Notes: generated from the sequence alone by a model not told the origin. Positions 1 through 11,752 are shown, counted from the first letter of the stretch. The stretch: 64,000 nucleotides of DNA from Cryptococcus deneoformans JEC21 (GCF_000091045.1 NC_006691.1:27501-91500), one strand, 5' to 3'. A program made the numbers and translations.

Positions 1-2565
1 CGATGGTGCGATATGGAGGGGGATGAGACAAGCCACAAAGTCAATGAGTAACATTATTTATAGGTGTGTCATCGGACAATGAGTTAATACGGGAGTTTAA
101 GGTGACGACAGATGTGGATCGATTAGTCGATAAGCTTTGATCAGCATAAATGAAAAAGGGCTGAACATGAGACAAAAATAACTCACACAGACTCGGAGAA
201 GCCATGTAAAGGAACAAATGGCCATCTTCTCTTCCCGCCCCCTTCCATCTGCCTCCACTCGACCTTCTGAGAACTATCCTTTTCCGTGACATCCACTGAC
301 ATCCTCTCACCTAATCTTTCTACACACAAAAACCTAACATTCTTCAGTCCTTTCTCTGCCCCCACGGCTTGCCAAGTGGCCGTTTCTTGTAAGTTAAGAG
401 CAATCAAATAAGGAGCGATGATGTAAAGAGGTGTATTGATGCCGAGCTAGAAATGACGAAAACGAGAGAAAGAGAAATCGTCAGCCAAAAAAAAAAATGG
501 GGAAATGAACGGAGAAAAATGCGATTGCGCAACAAGGACTTACTCTGAATCTCTCTTCTAGTACGGCGTTCATTCCCAAATGATGGTCGGCGTGCATATG
601 ACTCACAAATACCATCTTCAGTTCTTCTAAGATACTTTTCAACCCCTCGCCAAACCTTCTTTTCAGCTGTCCCAAAGTACCTTCCCCGGCGTCGAGGAGT
701 ATACCACCGAGGGATGGTATGGCCAGATGTGTTGAGGAGACGTTGCGGTATTTAGAAGGGATGGCTGAGCCTGTGCCAAGAGTTGTAACTACGATGTCAT
801 CACTCTGTTCATCCTCATCAGCCGTCTCTTTTGCCTTCGCCTTTTCCATGTCGAGTTGCCGGACGATGCTCCTAGCCTTCTCACACACTACATCGTAATC
901 TTTTTTCTCTTTCTTTACTTTCTCCCTTGCATCGTCCGCTTGATTTTCAGTGACAGTGAAAGGTAAATCCTTCTCATGCCACGGGAATGTCTCTAGTGGG
1001 GAAGGAGGATACATCTTGACAAAGTCATTCGGATGAATGAAGGTGACGTTGGAGGGCAAATTGGATTCAAAGCTGGGAAATGAAGTAGAAGCATGGCGAA
1101 GGAATGGTGGGTGGAAGATTGTAGGCTCGATTAGAGAAAGGTGGAGGGTGTTCCATGCGGCAGAGTTGAATACGGTATGATCGATAGCAGGAGTTGTATT
1201 CGCTATTAGATGCTACAAAAACATGGTCAGCTTAATATTGCTTCATAATACACTACGTGGACGCCTACTTTCGTCTTCTCTCCAAAAGATTGCATCCAAG
1301 CCTGGTATCGTTCGTCTCCCCAAACACTTCTTGGCACTCTGTGTACCATCACATCAATCCCTCCCTCACCTTCTCTTTCCCCAGTTGGCGTCTCCTTCTG
1401 CCATTTATGCAAAGCGTCACCATCAAGTAACGTTTGCAATGTCTTTTCTGTACAATTTACAATGACAAGGGTCCCTCCTTTTCCTCCTCCAACCAAACAA
1501 TCCTCAGGCATTACTACCCTTGTCCCGCCATCCACATTTGGATCCGGCACTTCGATCGATTCACCCCTTGTCAACTTCCCTCTCAAAGGGCCATTAGGTA
1601 CTCCAAGAGTGTTCGCTTTCGCGACATCGAATTTACCCCGAACATCTGGGGCTTGGCAAATATACAACATTTGTGTCTCGACGTCGGAATCGGAGGGTAA
1701 GGGCAGAGGAGCTCGGGGATCAGGACGAGCAGCGTTTATGGTGCCATCCGGCGCTAGAAAGACATTGTTTGTTCGCGGCCTCTTGGACGAGCCAATCGGA
1801 GAGCCTAATCGAGGGGATGTCGAAGGTGAAGGAGTAGCAGAAGGCGCTCGTTTTGAAAGACGAGCCTGTGCATTATTTTGAAACATATCCCGGACAATAT
1901 GATCACACCATTTTTGCAGATCAGCGGGCGACAAGTGACTGGGATTGAATGTGGCAGAATAGGGATCGTAGGGAGGATAGACCATATTGGTCTCAGTGGC
2001 TGAAAACGGGTCTAACGTAGGAATGAGGGCAACACCGTGCACGGTTATATTCCTCGACTCATAAAGCTTCACCGGTGTACCAGGAGTAACGTCCCTTGGG
2101 TATGGAATGACGTTAACCGTCAAATTTTCGCTGCGAAATAAGAGTTATCAGTGACATGTATCGGCTGGACTAACAGAGGACGAACCGTATGACGGATGAT
2201 CGTAAAGTCGCTAAATACTGAGATATGTCCGGAGGGCCAACAACATCTATCTTTGAAAGACCTGCATCTGATGCAGACATCAAAACACCTGCGGATAGGT
2301 CAGAAGAGCGTCCGTTGCTATACACACGAATCCACTTACCAGGCAACCCGCCTCTTCCTTTCAACTCACCACTTCCAATAAACACACCCCCCAGTCTCGA
2401 GAAGCCAATTTTCTTCTGTGCAAATGCTCTTTGTGTTCCTTCTCCGCATCCAAACAAAAAGCGAACGTTATCGAAAGAGACATATAGACAGAGGTCGGTG
2501 TCTTTTGTTGGTGTGGTTACTGCTCGAACAGCCCAATTCGGCTGATAAGTCTCTGCACTGGCCAT
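1..2565 (-). CDS. TRZ1: tRNase Z, long form (3' end of gene beyond left edge)
   Basis: Endonuclease that removes 3' trailers from pre-tRNAs (ELAC2/Trz1 family), acting in nucleus and mitochondria. The ATG is at 2565. Exons read as 2565-2340, 2288-2186, 2130-1269, 1212-544 and 446-about 187, with phases that all agree. The N-terminal half shows the degenerate long-form domain, including GGLPG near residue 75 and VVGPPD. The C-terminal half carries the PxKxRN-type motif (AIPSKYRNVS) and the zinc-binding SHMHADHHLG motif, followed by LGINTPLYIIAP. The later metal ligands (SGDT and HEAT regions) are not visible. Exon 5 ends at a GTGAGT donor near 186 and no convincing next exon lies before base 1, so the gene is cut by the window edge. 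Family identity is very secure. Confidence 0.93.
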
Positions 2566-3289
2566 GATCTTTGATGATGTAGTAAAATGGCGACGTGCGC
2601 CTTGTCTTAACCGTGAAGACAGCAGAATGAATAACGATATGTTGTATAGATGTAGTTGTGGAACTGTTCATACACTTGCCAAAATCTTGGAAAGAGAGCA
2701 TCATGATGGTGGTGGTGGTGGTGGGTGGTGGTGGAGGTCCAAAATAATAATGCCACATCATGCGAAATATTGCTCGTCGTCCCACACTGTGGGAAAGGGT
2801 CGCCTGACTCTTCCGCGGCAGACGGCGTGGAAGGCCTGCCACCTGGCATGACGAAAATTTCAGAGCACGCCTATGATTCTGCCGCGGCAGGGCGCGGCAC
2901 GCCGCCTGCCGACGGGCTGCAACTGGGGCGGCGCAGGCCATCTGATTTTTGTTTGGTTCATGCGGGTGACATACCGGACCACGTCTGATTCCTCGTCTGA
3001 AACCCACGTTTCATACCTCAGTACGAACTCCGAGCACCAAACGATTCTCCTCAAATTCTTTTAAGTTCCACATACTTCTATCTCTGTTTTACCCCTCAAG
3101 TCACATCACAATCCTTATAAAATATCTGACCAACAAGCTTGGCTCCCAGCGTCTCTCCGGACTGATATCCGTGTATGTCGACGAGAGGAAATCTCATACT
3201 GTACATGACTTTGCTGACTTGGCGGGGTGGCGATAGGCTAGTGTATCTACTCAACTTCACTGTCTCGCCCTTTCTCTGAAGTTAAAACC
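2566..3289. other. Intergenic region with GGT microsatellite and GC palindrome
   Basis: This 0.7 kb lies between the divergent starts of TRZ1 and copy A. It holds a GGT/GTG microsatellite at about 2707-2738 and a perfect 12-bp palindrome CTGCCGCGGCAG at 2879-2890. Short open frames on both strands lack splice-linked partners or recognisable motifs, so no gene is called. Confidence 0.5.
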
Positions 3290-3833
3290 ATGGCTCCTTC
3301 AGGCTTCTTGAGCTCCTTCCGGTGAGTAGGGGTCCCAATTACCATCACCTCGCGAAGCTAGCATGCAGCACGAAGACCTGCTCACATCTTTCCCATAGTC
3401 GGCCTTATAAGCCTTATTCAAGAGATGGGCCCATTGAGGCTCAATCTATAAGTGAAGGGATGAATATTGTGAGTACATTAGACGAGAGGTTAAGTCGGTA
3501 TATCTGTCTGACATCGCATCGGTGTAGCCTTTCAAAACTCTAGTCCGCTGCCGATGTCCTCTCTGTCCTGTCGCTGGCAAAGTTATGCGGTACCGGACAT
3601 GACTTGACCACCGCGACCTCCTTCCCCTCCAGGGACCCTTGGATCATTTGTTACCCCAGTCCCCTCAATCACCTCGCCCATTCACAACGACTCCTCTAGC
3701 TACTAACAACGGGCCCTTTGGTTCTCATCGTCTCCCGGCCCCTACCATTTCTTCTACACACGCCTCACCTTCTATCCATAATCAGTTACTAACGTCGGCA
3801 GAGGGTCATCAGACGCCTCGCGGCATTTGCTGA
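3290..3833 (+). pseudogene. Copy A of a two-member family; reading frame broken by TGA
   Basis: Unknown function. Exon 1 is 3290-3321 (32 nt), exon 2 is 3399-3468, and exon 3 starts at 3528; both introns have GTGAGT donors. The protein aligns with copy B (35925-36644). Both start with a 32-nt exon 1. Both have RP(Y/F)...Y(S/R)R followed by an E(A)xSI stretch. Both then share RCR...P..G(K/R).M.YRT.L.HR. In copy A the codon after YRT is TGA (3600-3602), where copy B has TGG (Trp). The same frame then stays open to a TGA at 3831-3833, giving Pro/Ser-rich sequence like the copy B tail. This looks like a recent nonsense change. A truncated protein of about 58 residues, or a splice variant avoiding the stop, is possible. 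The 3' end overlaps the convergent gene 3789-5016. Confidence 0.6.
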
Positions 3834-5016
3834 GAGAGAGTGACCCCCAGTTTTTCTTGATCCACTGACGGAACTGCAAAGTGGCATTAGTGACTGACCT
3901 GCGCCTGAGAAACTGACCAAATACTCACACAGTACGCGTCCTTCCCAGGATCCTCTTCTCATCCGCCTCCTTCTTGGATTGCTTGCCGCACTTGCGTTTG
4001 GCGATGTTCTTCAAGTAGGCCACCACTCGATCCCTGGTTTCCTCCGTCGAAGGACACTCGAGTTTAAGGCTCTTCCTATCGTCTTCACAGGCCTTGACAG
4101 CTACATCAACGAGGTTACCGAAGCTAATTCCGAGAAATCAGTAGCTGCTATGGGAAAGGTCCTAAAGATGCTACTCACAAGGCGTTCCTCAAGTTCTCCC
4201 AGTTTGGCCTCCACAAGACCTTCCTGCTTTCGGGATCTTCGACATAACCGTTAGGAGCTTCCTCGGGATCGTAGTTGGGCCATTTGTCTTTTGAATACAG
4301 GCTTTTGTCACCGGAAGGAGGCATATCGATGATCCTGCGCACGTTTGCGTGGACCCAGTCCTACATTCAAGGCAAGCAATGAGCTCAATTCATCATAACC
4401 AACAGTCAGGACTCACCTCAAGCTCTGTTCTTTGGCTAGGCACTGGTCTTCCTTCGCTTCCTCATTCTATCCTCCTCTATCCCTTGGATATTGTTAGCTC
4501 GTTCCAGCGCTGACATCTGCACCTTTAGCTCTTCCATATCCTCCATCACACTGACGAAAGCTTTTTGATAGCAACGAGCGACAGCAAGGGAGGACCTCAG
4601 GCAGGAATTTAACCAGTCGATCTTGTTCATGATTTCTATAAGGTCGGTCATGGCTTGAGGCAAGTGACGACCAAGAGCTTGAGCCATGGCGGGGCCGTTG
4701 CTGAAGTCCTGCTCTCGGAACGTTGTCATAGGTCGCTGCTGGAAAGAAGAGCGAGCGTCCAAGTTCTTCTCGAGCATATCGAGACAAGCAGCCGCATCGG
4801 CCGGGCTATCGATGGAGAGAATGGGATCATCGATGGGCTGGATCACATTGGGCGGTTTAGGGTGGGCGAAGAAGGACCTAGCTGGGGTAACGGGGGAAAG
4901 GGAGGGGAACGCGGTAGGTGATTTGTCGAACGCGAGTGATGGCGCTGACGAACGGTAACGGTTGGTATCCCGGGTCCCATTTGAGTACGAAGATCCTGAG
5001 TGGAAGAAGGGGCCAT
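3789..5016 (-). pseudogene. Uncharacterised multi-exon gene with a frame break
   Basis: Family not recognised. The likely ATG is at 5016; a 43-nt intron (GTACTC...CAG) would join the start to a long frame containing an acidic stretch and a helical, coiled-coil-like segment ending RMRKRRKTSA with a TAG at 4436-4438. Downstream exons are clearly coding: 4360 onward (DWVHANVRRIID...), a second one starting FGNLVDVAVKACEDDRKS, and a last one ending NAARRLMTLCRR with stop at 3789-3791. Their introns have GTGAGT donors. The frame that continues into the 4360 exon is not the frame that ends at 4436, and I found no intron that repairs this. Either an unusual splice or a real frameshift is present. 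The 3' end overlaps copy A. Confidence 0.5.
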
Positions 5017-6387
5017 GCTGAAGGATGTGTGTCAGTAGAAGGGGGTGGTAGAATGTAGGTAACGTGAAGATCAGCAATTGGGGAGGGTAGAGATGGTATG
5101 AATCGCAAGGAAAGGAGCAACGAATTACGGGCTCTAGAAGTCACTTATATAGCATTGCACGGGTGTAGGGGGGGGGATTGTGGAACCTTCGAGAAATGTC
5201 TATGCATTACAGATAGAAAGTGGAAGGACAGTCGAGAAAGCATTGGATGCCGGCATCCATAGGATCCCAATTGATCACGTGACGAATGCATGTATCCATA
5301 ATTCTGTACCTGCTCTGAACCCAGCCTGGAATGTTCCCTGACGCCTGCCTGAAACTGGATTTCATGCGGTCTGAATCTGCCGCAGACGCATGCGGGTGCC
5401 ATGTGGCCTATCCCCTGCCTGAACCCCCAAAATACCGTCTGATTCCGTCGTTTCAAGCCAGTCGCAGAGCGGCTCCTTCCGCGTTGCGACCTCGAAAATC
5501 AGGCGAGGAATTCCCACAGTGCCACGTGCCACCTCCACGAACCCAGCAGCAGCAGCAGCAGCCGCCAAACGAAATTTATTTTCCTGTTTTCTCTTCTTCT
5601 CCAAGAACTCCTCCTTATAGGTAAGCAAAACTTCCCATTCAGCCCTCATCGTTCATCTTGCTGATTATCTCATAACTATAGAGTCGCTTGATTGTCACTA
5701 CTCTCACGACACTCAGGTGCTCGGAGGCGCTCAGATTAACGCAAGTCTCCCTCTTCTAACCCAAGACGGAGGTTCGTTACAGCAGTCTTCTTGCCGTTCG
5801 GTCGGCGCCTTGCTTATTTTGGATTGGCGGGGAATTGAAGGGTGAACGATACATCTTTCTCACTTTCTCAAATGTTCCGTCTGTAATGCATGGATGGATG
5901 TCTCTTATATTACAAATCGTTCTGTCGTTTCAACGAAGTATCTTCACCACACCATTATTATGATCACATAGCAACGTTGACCAAGTCTCGTTTATCTAGA
6001 TCAGCGGTAAGAAATATTCGCATAGGTAGAAGAATGCAGAAAACGTCGCACATCCCTAGAAAAATTGTGAATTATTTATATATATATTCGGCATACACCA
6101 TCATTCCGCATATACAAGAGCATCCTACGTAGTCGAAAGGCGGATGGCTTGGATCAGAAAAAACCAAAAAAAATAAACCTAACTAATTGGCGTAAGGGAT
6201 TAGAAAGCAGATGAAGACGAGTACAGAGCCAGACTTCGAGATGAAGACTAAAAACAAGCTAATAATTCGTCTCGAGCAATTACTGCTGCTGTTTGTTTAG
6301 CCCTTAATTTATTATGCTACGTAGGGTCGATAGGACAAACCGTTATAGGTGATAACTAGATTGATTATTTACCTCTAAAGTTAAGTT
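5017..6387. other. Long intergenic region, possible spliced non-coding transcript
   Basis: No convincing protein gene. On the minus strand a TATATAAG element (5145-5152) lies about 130 bp upstream of the ATG at 5016 and may serve that gene. On the plus strand, 5590-5790 has exon-intron-like signals: TATAG|GTAAGC near 5620, then a CTGAT branch-like site and CTATAG|AGTCG near 5682, with no open frame across the junction. This could be a 5' leader or a non-coding RNA. The stretch 5870-6380 is AT-rich and shows nothing else. Confidence 0.35.
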
Positions 6388-6485
6388 TCTTCAGTAGTAT
6401 AACGGTTAGTATAACCGCTTCTCAGTTTTCGAGAACTTTCGATTTCTGTTCGCGGTAGACCAGGGTTCAACTCCCTGCTGGAGAA
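6388..6485 (+). tRNA. tRNA-Glu (CTC) with 26-nt intron
   Basis: A cloverleaf folds by eye. Acceptor stem 6388-6394 pairs with 6478-6484, with discriminator A at 6485. The D arm is GTAT/GTAT around 6397-6412, the anticodon stem ACCGC/GCGGT (6414-6418 with 6452-6456), and the T stem CAGGG/CCCTG (6461-6465 with 6473-6477) encloses TTCAACT. The loop reads T-T-C-T-C-A then C, giving anticodon CTC (Glu). An intron of 26 nt (6425-6450) sits after position 37, the usual place for nuclear tRNA introns. Its CGAGAA segment can pair with the anticodon loop, as expected for a splicing-endonuclease substrate. Confidence 0.88.
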
Positions 6486-6488
6486 TAC

Positions 6489-6493
6489 TTTTT
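6489..6493 (+). terminator. RNA polymerase III T-run terminator of tRNA-Glu
   Basis: A run of five T residues lies three bases after the discriminator base of the tRNA, the normal pol III stop signal. Confidence 0.75.
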
Positions 6494-6999
6494 ACTGTCT
6501 ATTTTTGTTTCGTTTCACTGTTTGTTTTTTCCTTTTGATAGCTTATTTGATAAATCGATTGCATAACATATACTTTCGGAACACTAAAGCTATTCATTTT
6601 ATATGGATGGGAAGAGCCCGTGAGAGCCAAGACGTCGTTGACTTTCTCCGAACTGCATAGCATGCATTTTAATTGCTCTCCTATTCGGTTTTCGACGATC
6701 GTGATGGCCCAACTACTGCTCGGTAAAGCGTTTCGTACAACTTCTTATAACTGCTTGCATCTTATGACCGGAGTACATGATTTTCAAAAGACTATTCATC
6801 GCACATGCACAGTTTTTAGAGACTCGAGTGAGCTTGCTTAGGGAGGAACGAAGAGGTCGATGATGATGGATGGCAGTTTGGCAGAAGAGGATATTAAGGG
6901 TGAGGCTTTAGGGGGATCGGCTTGTAGTAGAAAGATATGACTGATCTTCTCACCGGTCAACCTGTTTGCATTGGCGGATCGGGTTCATACCACTTCTTT
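6494..6999. other. Intergenic, no feature seen
   Basis: Between the tRNA and the 3' end of the S28 peptidase gene. Open frames here are short and unsupported. Confidence 0.5.
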
Positions 7000-9508
7000 C
7001 TACGCCATCCCCTTTTTGATCTTCCATTCCTCCAGCCACGCGCTCACAAACATCTTCTCCCATTCGTGCACTGCCTGAATACGAGCTGGTTCAGCTTCAT
7101 GTTGCGTGAGCCCGTTCTTTTTTGTTTCATGCGTGTGGTAGGTGATTCAGTTAATGAATTTAAGGTTGTTATAGAGGTTAATAGTTACGAAACATAGCAT
7201 AGAGTGAGGAGTTTGGCGGTGATTGTGGGACACCAAGCGTATATGAAAAATTGAGAGGATAAAACAAATTAAGGAAAGAGCCATCAGCCAACTATTTCAT
7301 CATGGTATGGACAATGGAAGCGGGGACATACCTCGTCATAATGATGCACGCCATCTGACCCAATCTCAGTAATCAGCACACGCCATGATCTTCATCACAG
7401 CGAAGTATCAAAAGACACTATCACTTACCATATATAATCCATCCCGGCTTATTCATATCCATCCCCCCTTTCTTCCCTCTCGTTCCATTCCTCTGCGGCG
7501 TCATCGGTCTCCAAGGATCCCTATCCCCATCAACAAAAGCCAACCTATCCGCCTCGATCGCATAATCACCTCTTCTGTTTACCTCCTCCACATCCGGCTC
7601 GGAGGGGATGGAGAAGTGTTCGCCGGGAGGAAAAGCAAGAGGGCAGATGGCGGAGGTGTAGGCTAATGTGAGGCGGGATGAGAGGATTCGTGGAGAGGGC
7701 GAAGGAGGTGCGGGCATAAAGTAGCCCCATTGGGTACAGACTAAGGAAGGGAGGTGAGTGTGAGTGGAGTCTTGAGAGAGGCCATGGGAGAGATGGAAGA
7801 TGGGAGATGGAAGATGTGAAGTGGGAGATGGGAGGGAAGGCGTACCTTGGAATAACCACAGTCTCCAAGTCTGGCTGAGATCGGTTTCTCTAAACTTTTC
7901 CGGGTCCTTTGTGCCAAAGCACTTGATCATCGTTAATTGGCAATGGAAGATGGATGTAAGAGATGAGACATACAACCACAATGTCGGAATCAGGTTCACC
8001 AGGAGTCCGAGGGCATTTCGAAACTATGTTTTCTTTGATGTATTTAGCATAGTTCAAGACGGAGGCTGGTCTACAAGTCAAAGGGAAGTCAGTCTTTGAT
8101 GGAACCGCAAGAGAAGGGTGACTGGGACATACACTCTGATCAAGCCAATTTTAGTTCCAGCCCCACCAGCAGTAAGAGCATCACAAAAGTTGTAAAACTC
8201 GGTTGAGCCGACTATATTATATCGATTGACACACCCGTATATCAGTCCATACCAACAATAATAAGGAATATAAGAGGCTGAGGAGACATACCAGCGGGAT
8301 CCCAGTTCTTTTCCTGCCAGTATCCCAGAGGACTGCTAATCACATCCGCGAAATCATCATCCTCCAATGCTCCCAATCCAAAAAGCCCCTTCAGCAACTG
8401 TGGGAAACCCGTCGCTCGAGGATGATCGAGGATGTTGTCAATGAAGATGATGGCCCGTCGAAGGGTGGATATACACTCCGGTGGACCGTATTCTTGGATC
8501 GGGTCATAGTATTGGGGGAAATCGATCTGAGCGTGGGTGACGGCTTGGAAAAGAGTCAATGAGTGATGGAAATGAAATGAAAGCGCAAGACTAACCACTA
8601 GAAGCGATTGCTCCCCATACTAGATTTGGGTATTGAACCCTCATATGCGCCGCACGAGCACCGGCGTACGAGCCTCCGTAGTATATCCATGGGGTATTGT
8701 TGGGGTGGAAAGCGGTTTCTTCGAGCTCGAATGGAAGGGCATTGGAGAGAGAGGCGGGGAGTTTGAAATTTTCAATAAACTTCCATAGGCGTTAGAAAAT
8801 ACAGGACATAAGGCGAGTAGAGGAACATACGTAGGCTGAATCTTCAAGGGCTTCAGCGTTGTTGAGGAAACGGAGATCGTCCGTGGAGAAGGACGAGACG
8901 GGGACTGATTCGCCATAATAACTAACGTCGTCATTCATGTCATTCAGTGAGCTCTGTGGAGCAATCAATGTAGGGGATAAAGGACTCACCGATGTTCAAG
9001 AACTACGGAAAGTCCTCCCGTGGCGTTACTCAAGATATCGAGAATACCCTTCTCTAGGAATGGCAACCTAGCAAGTGCCGTGAGAAGTCATGATTAGCTT
9101 TTGGACGTTCATTGAGAAAGGGGGTACTTACCGATATTCTCCACTTGTCTCACCTCCATCAAGAAGGTATATCGGACCTCCCGGTCTGTACGAGCTTGCG
9201 TCAACCCAGTATCGTTGGCAGAATGTCCCGTTCACAGACTCATCAAAGTGGCTGATAAACTGAGGAAAACAGTAGGGTTCAAAAATAGACGAGGATGGTT
9301 TGATGGTTTGGAACGGCCGCTGATGATCGACGTTGCTCTCGGAGGTTGAAGCTTCGCGAGCGACTTGTTCCTGAAGTAAAGCCTTCCAAAGACCTATCTG
9401 TGGGCGACCATTCAAGAGGAGTTGACGGTGAAGCTGTGGATCGAGGGTTGGTTTGGCAAGAGTAGACAGAATTAAGAGGGAAGACAGGAGAAGAAAAAGG
9501 TAGTACAT
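7000..9508 (-). CDS. Secreted serine peptidase, family S28 (prolyl carboxypeptidase/DPP7-like)
   Basis: Predicted extracellular or vacuolar peptidase cleaving near proline. The ATG at 9508 gives a hydrophobic signal peptide (MYYLFLLLSSLLILSTLAKP). About eight exons give roughly 550 residues; splices checked include EYR|LPFLEK, EHR|YYGES and YDGVHHYDE|NGL. Family landmarks: GGPIYLL, VVLEHRYYGES, the nucleophile motif GGSYAGA, the acid DGDRDPW, and the histidine DGVHHYDE. The stop is TAG at 7000-7002, in a last exon ending EEWKIKKGMA. Serine, aspartate and histidine of the triad are all present, so the enzyme looks active. Several Asn-X-Ser/Thr sites fit a secreted glycoprotein. Substrate cannot be told from sequence. 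Confidence 0.92.
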
Positions 9509-10181
9509 GACGGATTATGCCGGTACAGTTAGTGACACAGTTGGATCGAGTAGGGAGCGAACGGAGAACGAAACAAGATGGCAGCCATCTTCTATTATAT
9601 ATGTGTTGAGCAATCGGGTACCAGTGGTACCACACCGAGATATTACGTAAAATATTTATTCATCTTCTCACATCGGGCGAGTGAGCGAGTCTGAACGAAC
9701 GAAGAATGGCTCCGTCGACGGTGGGGGGGTAGGAACATTGCCCGCTTTAAGTATCCACAGTTCATTTATCACGCATTGGTTTCTTCACCTGAGATCATCA
9801 TGTACACATATAAGAAGGCTACACAGGCACCTATACCAGTCTTACCCACTTCAACATGAGTGTTGACAGCACCCTCCACAACAGCCTGAAGCAACGCCGT
9901 GTCAAGCTCCTTGTTGGCAACGTGCCTCCCGCCATTTGCGTGCACCGGAAATTAATCCATCATGATTCCCTACCAACCCCAGTATAATGACCTGATACTC
10001 ATCATCTCTTCAACTGTTACAACAAACTTTACTGATTATCGAGGAACCCGAGACTCTTAAAAGTGGTGACAGTTTTTTTATGTATATACCCCGTAATATA
10101 CAACACGTATCAAAACAATTTTCTCTTCTGCATACCCTCATCAGCTATGCACCACCAGTATCAGTGATAAAGCACTTACAA
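9509..10181. other. Intergenic; one unassigned coding-like stretch
   Basis: Separates the S28 gene start from the 3' end of the next minus-strand gene. On the minus strand about 9850-9945 reads as HVANKELDTALLQAVVEGAV followed by a GTAAGA donor-like site, with good codon use but no linked exons found. Possibly an exon of a small gene or a relic. Nothing else seen. Confidence 0.35.
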
Positions 10182-11479
10182 CTATACTTCTGATTCTATT
10201 CCACGCCAAACAACTTCCATTACAACCCATACCTTCACCCCCGTCAGCACAGCGTACTTGATTCCCCTAGCTATCGTCGAGATGATTTCAAGCAAAAGCA
10301 GAAGGATGTGAAGCGGGATATTAGGAGCTGGTGTGGGTTTAGGAGGTTTTGGTCGGTGCTGAGGCTGCTTGAAAAAGAAGGAAAGGAATAACGAAAACCA
10401 CCCCGTACTGGTGCTTGAAATGGCGCTTGGGACGAACCTCGCAACTGGCACCATTCCTTCCCGGTCTGCTTCTAATCTTGCTTCCACGTTTTTCGCCCAT
10501 GCCATTCTCCTCCCAGACCCTTTTGACGGTGATCCTGGTGCTTGCAAACAGCCTTTTGAAGATGGACCTTCCTTATCTTTTGGGCTCATTAATGAGTGTG
10601 GATCGGTGGGCGACAAGAAGTCGGCGAGGGAGGAGAGAGCAAATGAGACGTCCGAAGGGATAGGAATGGGCGGGGAGAAGGATGCTTCGCTTTCAGTATC
10701 GCTTTCGCTTGACAAACCAAGGCCCATGTCTGATGGAAGACATAATACAGCACCATATATCCGTTCTTCTTTCTCATTTCGCGTCAACTTGAAGTCGGCC
10801 CCTAATCCCCGTCGCGCTATCATCCCTCTCCCGCAGCGCACCATCCTATCGCCAGTAATATCCTCTTTATCTCCCATGTAGCTGTACGTAGATCTCATGG
10901 GAGGTCGGTCTCTTGGTAGAGCGTATGTATTCGTCATTTTCGATTTATTTGATATGGAGGATGATGATTGTTGAAGGCGAGAGGGAAGCAAAAGTGGGCG
11001 CATGCCTTTGATAGTAGAGCATTGAGGAGAGGAGGGGATGTCGACGAGAGTCAGATCGGTATCGGTCGTATCTGGGACGCCGTGTAAGCACTCTATCCAA
11101 GGAGACTCTCATCATGCTTACCGAGACTCCAGCGATGGCGACCTGAATGCCTCACTTTCTCGTACTTGTCGAGATATAGAATTGCGCTCTGGCTTTTAGC
11201 CTCGAGATTATCTGTACCCAGATTATTTCCTCGTGTTTGCCCCTCACATGTATTTCTCTCTCCAGAACAATTTACTTGTCCTTCTAAAAGCGCTTCTGTG
11301 ACCTCTTTTGGCTGACTGGGAAATGCCGAAAGCTGCATGTTGTACGGCGGAGGCGGAGAGTATGTTGTCGCCTCTTCAATTGAGCGATCTACGAGGTTAT
11401 TCTGCGAGCGAAGGGGCAGCTCGAGGACCGAGTCATCCATGGTTTGGGTTAAGGTACCGATATTATTTATAACAGACAT
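10182..11479 (-). CDS. Hypothetical protein with C-terminal membrane segment
   Basis: Two exons, 11479-11122 and 11071-10182, joined by a 50-nt intron (GTAAGC...CAG), give 415 residues in one frame. The start MSVINN at 11479 is chosen because it is the first ATG; the open frame upstream begins with a non-ATG codon. The protein is rich in Ser, Pro and charged residues, with no recognised domain. Near the C terminus PNIPLHILLLLLEIISTIA followed by YAVLTGVKVWVVMEVVW forms one or two hydrophobic helices, suggesting a tail-anchored or hairpin membrane protein. Just before it lies a Phe-rich patch (WFSLFLSFFF). It is divergent from the TPR-like gene at 11753, sharing a 273-bp promoter. Confidence 0.72.
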
Positions 11480-11752
11480 ATGGAGGTGATAAAGAAATTG
11501 TCCAGAGGAGGGGGGCAATCACAATATGAGACGACGAAAACAGGAACATGTTTTTCCCATACATTGTTTGTACAAAAGTCAGGGAAATGCTGAAAACAGT
11601 CGCGAGGCCAGGCCGGAGCCAAACACTAAACTTATTTACGTATCCGTCAGGTAACCTGACCTGACGCTTGTGTCGGTCGGTGGTAGAGAGTCCACCGATT
11701 TCGTTACTCTCTTCTTCGTGTTTTTCAATTTTGACATTTAACATTCGACGAC
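11480..11752. promoter_or_regulatory. Shared divergent promoter with 15-bp palindrome
   Basis: Only 273 bp separate two divergent start codons. At 11646-11660 GTCAGGTAACCTGAC is a perfect palindrome around a central A, followed directly by a further CTGAC. It is a candidate binding site for a dimeric regulator; this is inference. Confidence 0.35.

Noticed and set aside
2468..3007. 179-codon minus-strand frame upstream of TRZ1
   Set aside because: Overlaps the TRZ1 first exon in another frame and has no features; likely chance in GC-rich and microsatellite DNA.
10369..10881. 170-codon plus-strand frame
   Set aside because: Antisense to the second exon of the better supported 10182-11479 gene.
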